A stretch of DNA of 64,000 bases from Firmicutes bacterium ADurb.Bin146. GTDB lineage: Bacteria; Bacillota; Clostridia; DUPQ01. The notes under the pieces are model-generated. The model worked only from the letters and a program-made list of their open reading frames with translations. It was not told where the DNA came from and made no database searches. The position numbers and the translations under genes were made by a program. Below, in pieces: positions 26,858-36,198 of the stretch (positions are counted from its first letter, which is position 1; each line of letters starts with the position of its first letter). The DNA is taken from positions 62,001 through 126,000 of the forward strand of contig MWDI01000057.1 of the NCBI GenBank assembly GCA_002070475.1. The letters run 5' to 3'.

Positions 26858-29398
26858 ATGAAAAAACTACTGTTAATTGATGGAAACAGCATTATGAATA
26901 GAGCATTTTATGGAATGGCTGCAAATATGCTAGTAACAAAGGATGGCCTTTTTACAAATGCTATTTACGGATTCCTGAATATTTTGGAAAAATATCTCAA
27001 TGAAGATAATCCCACTCATATTGCTGTTGCATTTGATTTAAAAGGCAAAACGTTCAGGCATGAATTATATAAAGAATATAAAGCAGGTAGAAAAGGGATG
27101 CCTTCAGAATTATCTGAACAGATGCCCATTCTTAAAAATATACTTGATGCTATGAACATAACTATTCTTGAAAAAGATGGTTATGAAGCAGATGATATAA
27201 TTGGCACCTTATCCAGATACTCTTCGGATGATATAGAAACAGTTGTACTTACAGGTGATAGAGATATGCTTCAGCTTGTATCCGATAAATGCACAGTAAA
27301 AATACCAACAGTTACTTCTGGTCAAAAAGCTGTAAATATATTTGATATGAATAATTTTCTGAACGAATATGGGATACATCCATCAAAATATGTTGATGTA
27401 AAGGCATTAATGGGTGATAAATCCGATAACATTCCAGGTGTTCAAGGGATAGGTCAGGTTGGTGCTCTTAATCTGATTAAGGAGTATGGCAGCCTAGATA
27501 ATATTTATTCAAACATTAATAATATATCCAAACCATCTTTGAAAGAAAAGTTATTAAATGATAAAAATAATGCTTTTCTAAGTAAAGAACTTTCAAAAAT
27601 TAATACTGAAGTTCCATTAAATGGATTAAGAATAAGAGATCTTGAAAAAAAACCTTTTAATAACAGCAGCCTGCTTGAATTATTTATAAAATTGGAGTTT
27701 AATTCGTTTATACAAAAATTTCATCTTGATGAGCATGATACAAAATCTAGTGAACATACCATTATTTTCAATGAAATATTTGATGTAAAACATCTTATTT
27801 CGCAAAAGTCAAAAGTATTTCTTTCCTACAGAATTGAAAACGATATGTTGGATATTGAAATTATAAATGAGAATAATGATATTTTAAGAGCTTATGGTGA
27901 AAAAGCAGATGAAATTCTTAAAGCACTTTTCTGTGACACAATACAAATAGTATCACATTATCTAAAAGAGATTTTTCTTTACTGCTTTAGTAATGAAATT
28001 AATATACCGAAAAAGTATTATGATACTGCTACCGCATTATATCTTCTTGATACTATGAAAGAAAAATATGATATTGATGACTCATATAGAAATCTTAACC
28101 CTTCAAGCTCAAGTAATGACCCTAAACCTTATAAGATTGCTTTTCTGTATAAGCATACAGAAAATGAACTGAAAAATACCAATATGGAATCTCTTTTTTA
28201 CGACATAGAGCTTCCTTTAATAGAAATATTAGCATATATGGAATTCGTAGGGGTAAAAGCAGATAGAGAATATCTAATAGAATTGTCCAAATTTTTTGAT
28301 AATGAGTTGAATATTACTGCAACACAAATATTTGAATATGCAGGATGTACATTCAATATTAACTCTCCTAAACAGCTTGGACAAGTTTTGTTTGAAAAAC
28401 TGAATCTACCTCATGCAAAAAACAATGCTTCAGGAGGTTATTCCACTTCAATTGATGTACTTGATAAACTTAAAGCTTACCCAATTGTTGAAAAAATACT
28501 ATATTATCGTACAGTTTCAAAATTATATTCTACCTATGCTCAAGGTTTGCTATCATCTATAGCTAATGATGGTAGGATTCATAGTAAATTCAATCAAACT
28601 GTAACTGCTACTGGAAGAATAAGTTCTACTGACCCTAATATGCAGAATATTCCAATTCGGACAGAAATAGGAAGAAAAATAAGAAAAGCATTTGTTCCTG
28701 AAGAAGGATACACAATTGTAAGCGGAGACTATTCACAAATCGAATTACGTATTCTTGCTCATATTTCTAAAGATGAGAATATGATAAATGCATTTATTAA
28801 TAATGAAGATATACATACAGCAACAGCTGCAAAAGTATTTGGTATATCAAAAGAACAAGTCAATAAGGAACAAAGATATGCTGCAAAAGCTGTAAATTTC
28901 GGAATTATTTACGGAATATCAGATTACAGCCTTTCACAGGATATAGATGTAACTGTAAAAAAAGCTACAAAATATATTGAAGATTACTTAAATCATTATT
29001 CAGGTGTTAAGGAATACATGCAGAAAATTGTTAAATCTGCTATTGAAAATGGATATGTTACTACCATATATGGACGAAGAAGATATCTTCCAGAACTTAG
29101 CTCTCCAAAATTCTCAGTAAGGGAATTTGGTAAAAGAGTTGCTCTGAATGCTCCTATACAGGGAAGTGCAGCTGATATAATCAAGATAGCTATGATTAAA
29201 GTATATATGCAGTTAAAACAAATGAATTTAAAATCTAGACTTATACTACAAGTACATGACGAGCTTGTTATTGAAACTCACAAAGATGAAGTAGAAAAGG
29301 TAAAGGAATTATTAGTAAATGCAATGGAACAAGGATTTAGTCTATCAGTTCCTCTTAGCATAGATGTATCCGTTCAGGATTCATTATTGAAAGGATAA
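26858..29398 (+). CDS. polA: DNA polymerase I
   Basis: Pol I fills gaps and removes RNA primers. The 846-residue protein has the 5' nuclease domain (LLIDGNSIMNRAFYG, EADDIIGTL, LTGDRDMLQL, GVQGIGQ), a middle region, and the polymerase motifs A (SGDYSQIELRILAH), B (KAVNFGIIYG) and C (VHDELVIE). The proofreading-domain region around residues 295-420 lacks the DxE and other carboxylate motifs and is probably inactive, as in many Firmicutes enzymes. The ATG has no ribosome binding site; see the promoter. coaE follows with a four-codon-free gap of three bases, so the two are cotranscribed. Confidence 0.96.
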   Translation: MKKLLLIDGNSIMNRAFYGMAANMLVTKDGLFTNAIYGFLNILEKYLNEDNPTHIAVAFDLKGKTFRHELYKEYKAGRKGMPSELSEQMPILKNILDAMNITILEKDGYEADDIIGTLSRYSSDDIETVVLTGDRDMLQLVSDKCTVKIPTVTSGQKAVNIFDMNNFLNEYGIHPSKYVDVKALMGDKSDNIPGVQGIGQVGALNLIKEYGSLDNIYSNINNISKPSLKEKLLNDKNNAFLSKELSKINTEVPLNGLRIRDLEKKPFNNSSLLELFIKLEFNSFIQKFHLDEHDTKSSEHTIIFNEIFDVKHLISQKSKVFLSYRIENDMLDIEIINENNDILRAYGEKADEILKALFCDTIQIVSHYLKEIFLYCFSNEINIPKKYYDTATALYLLDTMKEKYDIDDSYRNLNPSSSSNDPKPYKIAFLYKHTENELKNTNMESLFYDIELPLIEILAYMEFVGVKADREYLIELSKFFDNELNITATQIFEYAGCTFNINSPKQLGQVLFEKLNLPHAKNNASGGYSTSIDVLDKLKAYPIVEKILYYRTVSKLYSTYAQGLLSSIANDGRIHSKFNQTVTATGRISSTDPNMQNIPIRTEIGRKIRKAFVPEEGYTIVSGDYSQIELRILAHISKDENMINAFINNEDIHTATAAKVFGISKEQVNKEQRYAAKAVNFGIIYGISDYSLSQDIDVTVKKATKYIEDYLNHYSGVKEYMQKIVKSAIENGYVTTIYGRRRYLPELSSPKFSVREFGKRVALNAPIQGSAADIIKIAMIKVYMQLKQMNLKSRLILQVHDELVIETHKDEVEKVKELLVNAMEQGFSLSVPLSIDVSVQDSLLKG

Positions 29399-29401
29399 TT
29401 T

Positions 29402-29968
29402 ATGATTATAGGAATTACAGGTCAGATTGCTACAGGAAAAAGTTCATTAGCACAAGCCTTTTTCGAAAATGGTTTTAAAGTATTTGATGCAGATAAGACA
29501 TATAATCATCTATTAAGTTCTGATACAATGATGCGTGAAGAAATTCTTTTTATCTTTGGTACATTGGATAGGAAACTACTACTGAACAATGTTCTTGCAA
29601 ACACGGAATTACTTACAAAACTGAATAGCATTACACATAAATATGTAATAACACAGATGCATAAATTTTTAAAAGAAAACATGAATAATAATATAGTACT
29701 GGATGTACCGATTCCAGTTAGAAAAGGATTTTTAGATTTAACCGATATAAAAATAGTTACATGTACTAATCAAGACAATCAAATAAATCGTTTAAAGAAT
29801 AGATATGGAGTTAATGAAGCACAAGCAAAAAAAAGAATTGAAATGCAAATGAAGATGATAGATTATATTAATATAGGTGATATTATATTAAATACTGATA
29901 ATACTGATAATGAAGACTTAATTAAATTTGTCAAAATTTTTAAAAATACATACATGAAAGGTAATTAA
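29402..29968 (+). CDS. coaE: Dephospho-CoA kinase
   Basis: CoaE makes CoA from dephospho-CoA and ATP. The 188-residue product has the P-loop GITGQIATGKSS, the VFDADKTYNHLL segment with the conserved Asp, and the LID region with KNRYGVNEAQAKKRI. The usual first glycine-rich loop GGIGSGKS is here GQIATGKS. AAAGGA lies at the end of polA and serves the ATG. polA-coaE is a common Firmicutes pair. Confidence 0.93.
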   Translation: MIIGITGQIATGKSSLAQAFFENGFKVFDADKTYNHLLSSDTMMREEILFIFGTLDRKLLLNNVLANTELLTKLNSITHKYVITQMHKFLKENMNNNIVLDVPIPVRKGFLDLTDIKIVTCTNQDNQINRLKNRYGVNEAQAKKRIEMQMKMIDYINIGDIILNTDNTDNEDLIKFVKIFKNTYMKGN

Positions 29969-29970
29969 GA

Positions 29971-29999
29971 TTGATTTTTAATATCACGGATGTTAAAAT
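29971..29999 (+). promoter_or_regulatory. Promoter of the PP2C-like/LysM gene
   Basis: TTGATT, 17 bases, and TG-T-TAAAAT. It begins three bases after the coaE stop. An in-frame ATG at 29990 lies inside this promoter, which supports the start at 30032. Confidence 0.65.
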
Positions 30000-30031
30000 T
30001 CAACTTGAACAAGATACAAAAGGGTGGAACA

Positions 30032-31402
30032 ATGGGAAAAATATTACTCAATACAGCAAATATTACCTGCAATAACAAGAAGGAAACTGATCTTAGAGCA
30101 TATGTAAATGGCAAAGTAATAAATACTTTGAACTATGATAGCAAAGAAGTCATAATGGAGTATGCTGATACAGACTTTGTTTTTTTGATTGATGAGAATA
30201 TGGAAACTAATGATACTAAAACGGATGTATCATTAATGCGTGAAATAAGACGTTATACAAAAAAATACAAAGAATCCGATGTTGAAACAAAATTTTCTGA
30301 TTTCGAGGAATATATTTCTACAACAGTGACTTATCTTGACGACCTCGAATCATCAGGAGAAATACAGCCGATGAACAGACAAGTCAGTGCAGCAATTATA
30401 TCCTATGATCGGGGACTTATTACAACAACAGATACCGAATCGGCTATATATATTTCTGGTGGAAATATAGTTAAAATATTTACTGAAAATGACGAGGATA
30501 GGATAAAATCAGCACAGCTTCCGGCATTAAAAACCAACGACCTGATAATACTTTTATCAAATACTATAGCAAAATCTGTTACTTCAGTAGATATTCTAGA
30601 TCGCATTAACACTTTTGATTCAGCAGAAGCAATAGCCCAAAATATCGCTTCTTTATACTCATCAATTAATAATGAAGAGTTTTCAGTTACTGTAATTCTG
30701 GTTAAACTCATACAAGATAAATCAAAAACTTTTATGAGAAATGAAATTAATACACAAGAGCTTCCAGTCGATGAAATTCAAAAATCTTATACCGCACCTT
30801 TACAGCAGATAAAATTTGAAGGTAAACCATCTAAGAAAGAAAGTTTTTGGGATGAAACAACTGATGATGTAGTTTTTACAGACAAAAAAAACAAGTCTGC
30901 TAAAGCCTCTTCTTTTGATTCAATAAAACTTAGTAAAAGCGAAAGTAAAAAAAGACGTACATCAATATATATTAAAAGAGCTGTAAGTATAATTGTAGTA
31001 TTAGGTGTTATGGCAGCATTGATACTAGGAATGGTTAAACTTCTAAATGTCATATTTAATAAAAAATCCTCTGAAGAATCTCCAACACCATCTAGCATAT
31101 ATTCTCCGATTGTGGTACCTTCACCTTCATCTACTCCTACTCCTGAACAGTCATCATCTGCTGAACCGACTGATTCACCAGAACCAACTATTGAGACGCA
31201 GTACATAATTCATAAAGTTAAGGTTACTACAAATCATACCAGCCTAAATCAAATAGCTGCTTATTATAATGATACTTACAGCCTTAATTATCCAAACACT
31301 GCTATATTTGTTGAAGTAATAGCTGGACTTAATGAAATCGCTGATGTAAACATGATTTATGCAGGTCAGGAAATAAGAATTCCGATTACACCTGTCCCTT
31401 AA
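30032..31402 (+). CDS. Membrane protein: degenerate PP2C domain, TM, LysM
   Basis: I do not recognise this 456-residue protein as a named family, but three parts can be seen. Residues 1-226 follow the PP2C phosphatase order: FVFLIDENM where PP2C has VxDGMGG, then AAIISYDRGLITTTDTESAIYI, LKTNDLIILLSN where PP2C has LLSDG, and EEFSVTVILVKL where PP2C has DNxTxIxV. All metal-binding aspartates of those motifs are lost or changed, so it is probably a pseudophosphatase. One membrane helix lies near 317-338, then a Ser/Pro/Thr-rich linker to about 388, then a LysM-like domain (about 391-452) ending YAGQEIRIP. Topology: domain one inside, LysM outside. GGGTGG precedes the ATG. Confidence 0.6.
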   Translation: MGKILLNTANITCNNKKETDLRAYVNGKVINTLNYDSKEVIMEYADTDFVFLIDENMETNDTKTDVSLMREIRRYTKKYKESDVETKFSDFEEYISTTVTYLDDLESSGEIQPMNRQVSAAIISYDRGLITTTDTESAIYISGGNIVKIFTENDEDRIKSAQLPALKTNDLIILLSNTIAKSVTSVDILDRINTFDSAEAIAQNIASLYSSINNEEFSVTVILVKLIQDKSKTFMRNEINTQELPVDEIQKSYTAPLQQIKFEGKPSKKESFWDETTDDVVFTDKKNKSAKASSFDSIKLSKSESKKRRTSIYIKRAVSIIVVLGVMAALILGMVKLLNVIFNKKSSEESPTPSSIYSPIVVPSPSSTPTPEQSSSAEPTDSPEPTIETQYIIHKVKVTTNHTSLNQIAAYYNDTYSLNYPNTAIFVEVIAGLNEIADVNMIYAGQEIRIPITPVP

Positions 31403-31440
31403 TAAAAACTTACAATTTAATTATTTAATTAACTTATTCA

Positions 31441-31467
31441 AAAAAAGAAGTAAAACTTCTTTTTTTT
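31441..31467 (+). terminator. Terminator after PP2C-like/LysM gene
   Basis: AAAGAAGT and ACTTCTTT (three-base loop) with flanking A and T runs form a strong intrinsic terminator. Confidence 0.85.
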
Positions 31468-31468
31468 A

Positions 31469-31497
31469 TTGACTTCAGGTTACTAGTAATGTATTAT
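31469..31497 (+). promoter_or_regulatory. Promoter of the ylxM-ffh operon
   Basis: TTGACT, 17 bases and TATTAT lie directly after the preceding terminator. The predicted start near 31504 rules out a translation start at 31489. Confidence 0.7.
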
Positions 31498-31527
31498 GTG
31501 TCAAGTAATATTACTTTACAGGTGTTT

Positions 31528-31848
31528 ATGGATAATTACAGCAGAGCAGGGATATTAGCAGATATATATGGATCATTACTTACAGAGAAACAATTCGATA
31601 CTCTCTGTCTATATCTTTATGAAGATTGTTCATTATATGAAATATCTGAAAAAATGGGAGTTACTCGTCAGGCAGCACATGATATAATTAAAAGGTCATT
31701 AAACCTTTTAGAAGATTATGAAGAAAAACTCGGTATTTATTCAAAATTACTAGTAAACAGGGATAATGAGAACAAAATAAAAGATATGCTTCTTGAAAAC
31801 CGAATTGATGAAGCATTAACTGTACTTCATGAAATTGTGGAGAATTAA
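31528..31848 (+). CDS. ylxM: YlxM/p13-like helix-turn-helix protein
   Basis: YlxM is a small DNA-binding-like protein found before ffh and thought to modulate the signal recognition particle. The 106-residue product has YGSLLTEKQFDTLCLYLYEDCSLYEISEKMGVTRQAAHDIIKR, the sigma-70 region 4-like helix-turn-helix of the family. I chose the ATG at 31528, preceded by AGGTG, because the earlier ATG at 31489 lies within the promoter. It abuts ffh without a gap. Confidence 0.88.
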   Translation: MDNYSRAGILADIYGSLLTEKQFDTLCLYLYEDCSLYEISEKMGVTRQAAHDIIKRSLNLLEDYEEKLGIYSKLLVNRDNENKIKDMLLENRIDEALTVLHEIVEN

Positions 31849-33177
31849 ATGGCAATATTTGAAAGCTTAAGTGAAAAATTAAGCACTATAATGAAAAAAC
31901 TTAGAAATACAGGAAGAATAACCGAAAGTGATATTAAGGATATTTCTCGTGAAATCAGACTTGCCCTTCTTTCCGCCGATGTTAATTATAAGATAGTAAA
32001 GGATTTTGTTTCAGTTATATCAGAAAAAGCATTAAATAAGGAAGTATTGGAAAGCCTTACTCCTGGACAACAGGTTATTAAAATAGTACATGAGGAATTA
32101 ATATCTTTATTAGGAAGTAAAAATGAAAAACTTATAACCTCATCAAATATGCCAAATAAATATATGTTATGCGGTTTACAAGGTTCAGGAAAAACAACTG
32201 CTTGTGGAAAACTTGGCAATATACTCAAAAAACAGAATAAAAAAGTAATGCTAGTAGCTTGTGATGTGTATCGTCCAGCAGCTATTGATCAACTAATAAT
32301 TCTAGGAAAACAGCTGGATGTACCTGTATATTATGAAAAGGAGCAAAAGGATGTAATTAAAATTGCAAAAAATGCAATAGATCAAGCAAGAAAAGCTATG
32401 ATTGATATTCTCATATTTGATACAGCAGGTAGACTCCATATTGATGAGGATATGATGAATGAGATTCAAATACTTCAAAAAACAATAAATCCTGATGAGA
32501 CTTTGCTTGTTGTAGACGCTATGACAGGTCAGGATGCTGTGAATATTGCTGAAGGATTTAATGCGAAACTACAGTTATCCGGAATTATTCTGACCAAACT
32601 TGATGGAGATACAAGAGGTGGAGCTGCCTTATCTATTAAAAAGATTGTCAATAAACCAATTAAATTTGCATCAGTCGGAGAAAAACTAAGTGATCTTGAA
32701 CCCTTTCATCCTGATAGGATGGCATCAAGAATTTTAGGAATGGGTGATGTTCTTACCCTTATTGAGAAGGCACAACAAAACTTTGATGAGAAAAAAGCTG
32801 TTGAGTTGGAAAAAAAGTTGGCAACATCTTCATTTACACTTCAAGATTATTTAGAACAACTTGAACAATTTAAAGATATGGGAGATATGCAGGATATACT
32901 TAACATGATTCCAGGCGGAGCATCATTAAAGAATGTCAAAGTTGATGAGAAGCAGATAATACATACAAAAGCTATTATTCAATCCATGACAGCCAAAGAA
33001 AGAAAAAATCCAAAGATTCTAGATGCTAAAAGAAGAAAAAGGATTGCAGCAGGAAGTGGAACAACAGTTACAGATGTAAACAGAATGCTAAAAAGTTTTG
33101 AGGACATGAGGGTTATGATGAAGAAAATGACAGGAATGAAAGGAAAGAAATTCAAAGGATTTAAAATGCCTTTTTGA
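31849..33177 (+). CDS. ffh: Signal recognition particle protein Ffh
   Basis: Ffh binds signal sequences and SRP RNA. The 442-residue protein has the N domain, G domain with GLQGSGKTT, DVYRPAAIDQL, DTAGRLHID, TKLDGDTRGG, and the methionine-rich M domain (QDILNMIPGG ... MRVMMKKMTGMKG). It follows ylxM at one base and leads into rpsP and khpA, the usual Firmicutes order. GGAG in the ylxM end is the ribosome binding site. Confidence 0.97.
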   Translation: MAIFESLSEKLSTIMKKLRNTGRITESDIKDISREIRLALLSADVNYKIVKDFVSVISEKALNKEVLESLTPGQQVIKIVHEELISLLGSKNEKLITSSNMPNKYMLCGLQGSGKTTACGKLGNILKKQNKKVMLVACDVYRPAAIDQLIILGKQLDVPVYYEKEQKDVIKIAKNAIDQARKAMIDILIFDTAGRLHIDEDMMNEIQILQKTINPDETLLVVDAMTGQDAVNIAEGFNAKLQLSGIILTKLDGDTRGGAALSIKKIVNKPIKFASVGEKLSDLEPFHPDRMASRILGMGDVLTLIEKAQQNFDEKKAVELEKKLATSSFTLQDYLEQLEQFKDMGDMQDILNMIPGGASLKNVKVDEKQIIHTKAIIQSMTAKERKNPKILDAKRRKRIAAGSGTTVTDVNRMLKSFEDMRVMMKKMTGMKGKKFKGFKMPF

Positions 33178-33205
33178 ATAAGAATATAAAACGGAGGAAA
33201 TAAAA

Positions 33206-33442
33206 ATGGTAAAAATCAGATTAAAGAGAATGGGTGCTAAAAAGAGTCCGTATTACAGAGTAGTAGTAGCAGATTCAAGATATCCAAGAGATGGAAGATT
33301 CATAGAAGAAATAGGTATGTATGATCCTCTTGCTAATCCAACTAAGTTTGAAATAGATATGGATAAAGCTAATGCTTGGATTGCCAAAGGAGCCCAATGC
33401 ACTGAAACAGTCAGAGCACTTATTAAAAAGCATACTGCTTAA
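33206..33442 (+). CDS. rpsP: 30S ribosomal protein S16
   Basis: S16 (78 residues) starts [24 protein letters not shown], as in all S16 proteins. GGAGG precedes the ATG. It lies between ffh and khpA. Confidence 0.97.
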   Translation: MVKIRLKRMGAKKSPYYRVVVADSRYPRDGRFIEEIGMYDPLANPTKFEIDMDKANAWIAKGAQCTETVRALIKKHTA

Positions 33443-33456
33443 TGGAGGATAATTTA

Positions 33457-33687
33457 ATGAAGCAATTACTCGAGACCATTGTTTTTGCTCTTGTCGATGA
33501 TAAAGACCAAGTTGTAATATCACAAGAAGAGGACAATGATGGAAACACTATTTTTAAGATATCTGCTTCATCTAATGATGTAGGCAGAATTATCGGCAAA
33601 AATGGGAATACGATAACAGCGATCAGAAAAGTAATGAAAGCTTACGCGATCAAACTCAGAAAAAGAGTGACAGTGGATGTGCTTTAA
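33457..33687 (+). CDS. khpA: KH-domain RNA-binding protein KhpA
   Basis: KhpA (YlqC) binds RNA and partners with KhpB in cell-size control in Gram-positives. The 76-residue product carries the KH signature VGRIIGKNGNTITAIRKVM. The start at 33457 follows GGAGG; an ATG at 33442, overlapping the rpsP stop, would include that site. It is followed by rimM after three bases. Confidence 0.93.
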   Translation: MKQLLETIVFALVDDKDQVVISQEEDNDGNTIFKISASSNDVGRIIGKNGNTITAIRKVMKAYAIKLRKRVTVDVL

Positions 33688-33690
33688 TTG

Positions 33691-34203
33691 ATGGATTTAT
33701 TGGATATAGGAAAAATTATAGGTGCTCATGGCTTAAATGGAGAGATAAAAGTCTTTTCTATAACCCGTGATGCATCTAATTTTCATTCTATAAAAAAAGT
33801 GTTTATACAAAATAAAGAATATACTGTCCAATCAGTAAGATTTTTAAATAATTTAGCTGCATTAAAACTTGAGGGAATAAATGATAGAACAAAAGCAGAA
33901 TCCTTAAATAACTCTTTTATCTCTGTAAAACGGGAAGATGCAATCCCCCTTGAAAAGGATTCTTATTATATGACTGATATTATTGGTTGTACAGTTTTTG
34001 AAGATGAATCTTTAATAGGAGTGATAATCGATATTATTGAAACAGGAAGCAATGATGTTTATGTAATAGATGGAAGCAAAGGGAAATATAAACAGCAAAT
34101 ATTGCTTCCAGCAATTAAATCAGCAGTATTGAATATTGACATAAATAAAAAGCATATCAGTATTTCAATACCAAAGGGCTTATTGGATGATGAATACTTT
34201 TAA
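33691..34203 (+). CDS. rimM: Ribosome maturation factor RimM
   Basis: RimM helps assemble the 30S head and binds S19. The 170-residue product starts MDLLDIGKIIGAHGLNGEIKVF and has a C-terminal PRC barrel (YYMTDIIGCTVFEDESLIGVIIDI). A TTG at 33688 directly before the ATG is possible but less likely. The ribosome binding site is weak, so coupling to khpA is probable. The stop lies inside trmD. Confidence 0.93.
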   Translation: MDLLDIGKIIGAHGLNGEIKVFSITRDASNFHSIKKVFIQNKEYTVQSVRFLNNLAALKLEGINDRTKAESLNNSFISVKREDAIPLEKDSYYMTDIIGCTVFEDESLIGVIIDIIETGSNDVYVIDGSKGKYKQQILLPAIKSAVLNIDINKKHISISIPKGLLDDEYF

Positions 34204-34936
34204 TATTTTTACGCTCTTTCCAGATATGTTTAAGGCTCTAGACTACGGAATACTGGCAATAGCAACAACTAAGGGAATTATAAATATTAATACTGTTAAT
34301 ATTCGCGAATACTCGACCGATAAACATAAGAAAGTTGATGATTACCCATATGGTGGCGGGTTTGGTATGCTTATGATGTGCCAACCTGTTTTTGATGCTA
34401 TTCAAAGTTATCCCAAATCACATACGATATACATGTCACCTAAAGGAAATGTGTTAACACAGACACGAGCTATGGAATTATCAAAAATAAAAGATATTAA
34501 TATTCTATGTGGTCATTATGAAGGTATTGATCAGAGAATAATAGATTCTCTTGTAGACGAAGAAATTTCATGTGGTGATTATATTTTATCAGGAGGGGAG
34601 ATACCGGCTATGGTTTTGATTGACTGCGTAAGCAGATTAATAGATGGAGTGCTACCACAACCACAAAGCTATTTGGATGAGTCTCACACAGATAATCTTT
34701 TAGAATGTCATCAATATACTAGACCAGAAATATACAACCAAATAAATGTACCTTCAATCTTACTATCTGGACATCATAAGAATATAGAGGAATTCCGTCT
34801 GGCTCAGAGCATATATCTTACATTTATAAAAAGACCTGATATGCTGATGAAAAGGAAAATTTCTAAAAAAGAACTTAAAATATTTGCGATATATTATCCG
34901 GAACTAAAAGATGATATAATTAAATTCGTTGAATAA
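34187..34936 (+). CDS. trmD: tRNA (guanine-37-N1)-methyltransferase
   Basis: TrmD methylates G37 next to the anticodon. The 249-residue protein has the SPOUT knot motifs [26 protein letters not shown] and [18 protein letters not shown]. Two adjacent ATG codons (34187 and 34190) are possible; AAAGG lies eight bases before the first. It overlaps rimM by 17 bases. Unlike in Bacillus, rplS does not follow; it is 24 kb away. Confidence 0.95.
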   Translation: MMNTFNIFTLFPDMFKALDYGILAIATTKGIININTVNIREYSTDKHKKVDDYPYGGGFGMLMMCQPVFDAIQSYPKSHTIYMSPKGNVLTQTRAMELSKIKDINILCGHYEGIDQRIIDSLVDEEISCGDYILSGGEIPAMVLIDCVSRLIDGVLPQPQSYLDESHTDNLLECHQYTRPEIYNQINVPSILLSGHHKNIEEFRLAQSIYLTFIKRPDMLMKRKISKKELKIFAIYYPELKDDIIKFVE

Positions 34937-34953
34937 TTGAAATGGAGAATATT

Positions 34954-36198
34954 ATGTACAAACTAGATTCTATCCGCAAGGTGGATGGAGAATTAGCAAA
35001 TGCTATTCAAGGAGAAATCGACAGACAAAAAAATAATATTGAACTGATTGCTTCAGAAAATTTTATAAGTGAAGCCGTTATGGATGCAATGGGAACTCCT
35101 TTAACAAATAAATATGCTGAAGGGTATCCGAAAAGAAGATATTATGGTGGTTGTGAATATGTTGATATAGTTGAAGAACTTGCAATCAAATATGCATGTG
35201 AACTTTTTGGAGCTGATCATGCTAATGTCCAACCGCATTCCGGAGCCAATGCTAATCTTGCTGTTTTTTTTGCTGCTTTAAAGCCTAATGATACTGTTTT
35301 AAGCTTAGATTTATCATGTGGTGGTCATCTTTCTCATGGAATGGCAAAAAATATATCAGGAAGCTATTTTAATATAGTATCATATGGTGTAAATAGAGAA
35401 ACAAATATGCTTGATTATGATGAGATTAGAAAACTTGCTATTGAAAATAAACCTAAAATGATTCTTGCTGGTGCTTCAGCATATTCAAGATTCATTGATT
35501 TTTCCAAGTTCAAAGAAATAGCTGATGAGACTGGCTCATACTTAATGGTTGATATGGCTCATATTGCAGGACTTGTAGCAGCAGGACTTCATCAAAATCC
35601 TGTACCATATGCGGATTTTGTTACAACTACTACGCACAAGACTTTAAGAGGTCCAAGGGGCGGACTTATACTATGCAAAGAAAAATATAAAAAAGCTATT
35701 GACAGCGCGATATTTCCTGGAACTCAAGGCGGTCCTCTCATGCACATAATTGCAGCAAAAGCAGTAAGCTTCAAAGAAGCATTATCTGATGAGTTTAAAA
35801 AATATCAACAGAATATTATTGATAATTCTAAAACTTTATGTAATGCTCTTATGGCAGAAGGTATAGACATAGTAACAAAAGGTACAGATAACCACCTTAT
35901 GCTTGCTGACCTTAGAAGTATAAATATAACTGGAAAGGATGCGCAACATATGCTTGATTCTGTTCATATAACTTGCAACAAGAATGGAATTCCATATGAT
36001 ACTCAAAAACCTACAGTAACAAGCGGCATTAGGCTAGGAACACCTGCTGTGACTACCAGGGGAATGGGTACATCTGAAATGACTGAAATTGCACATATCA
36101 TTTATAATACACTTACTGATTATGATAATTATAAAGATAAAGCTATTGAAAGAGTAAAAAATTTAATAGATAGGTTTCCTTTATATAATGAACAATGA
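34954..36198 (+). CDS. glyA: Serine hydroxymethyltransferase
   Basis: GlyA interconverts serine and glycine and makes methylene-THF. The 414-residue protein has the PLP lysine in [21 protein letters not shown] and [16 protein letters not shown] 34954 follows TGGAG; an ATG at 34942 would include it. The stop lies in rarA, 11 bases of overlap. Supplies one-carbon units used by trmFO and purine synthesis. Confidence 0.97.
   Translation: MYKLDSIRKVDGELANAIQGEIDRQKNNIELIASENFISEAVMDAMGTPLTNKYAEGYPKRRYYGGCEYVDIVEELAIKYACELFGADHANVQPHSGANANLAVFFAALKPNDTVLSLDLSCGGHLSHGMAKNISGSYFNIVSYGVNRETNMLDYDEIRKLAIENKPKMILAGASAYSRFIDFSKFKEIADETGSYLMVDMAHIAGLVAAGLHQNPVPYADFVTTTTHKTLRGPRGGLILCKEKYKKAIDSAIFPGTQGGPLMHIIAAKAVSFKEALSDEFKKYQQNIIDNSKTLCNALMAEGIDIVTKGTDNHLMLADLRSINITGKDAQHMLDSVHITCNKNGIPYDTQKPTVTSGIRLGTPAVTTRGMGTSEMTEIAHIIYNTLTDYDNYKDKAIERVKNLIDRFPLYNEQ

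Noticed and set aside
30403..31206. Long open frames on the minus strand inside the LysM gene and at similar places elsewhere
   Set aside because: They lie antisense to clear genes, have odd composition and no ribosome binding sites; they are shadows of real coding frames.
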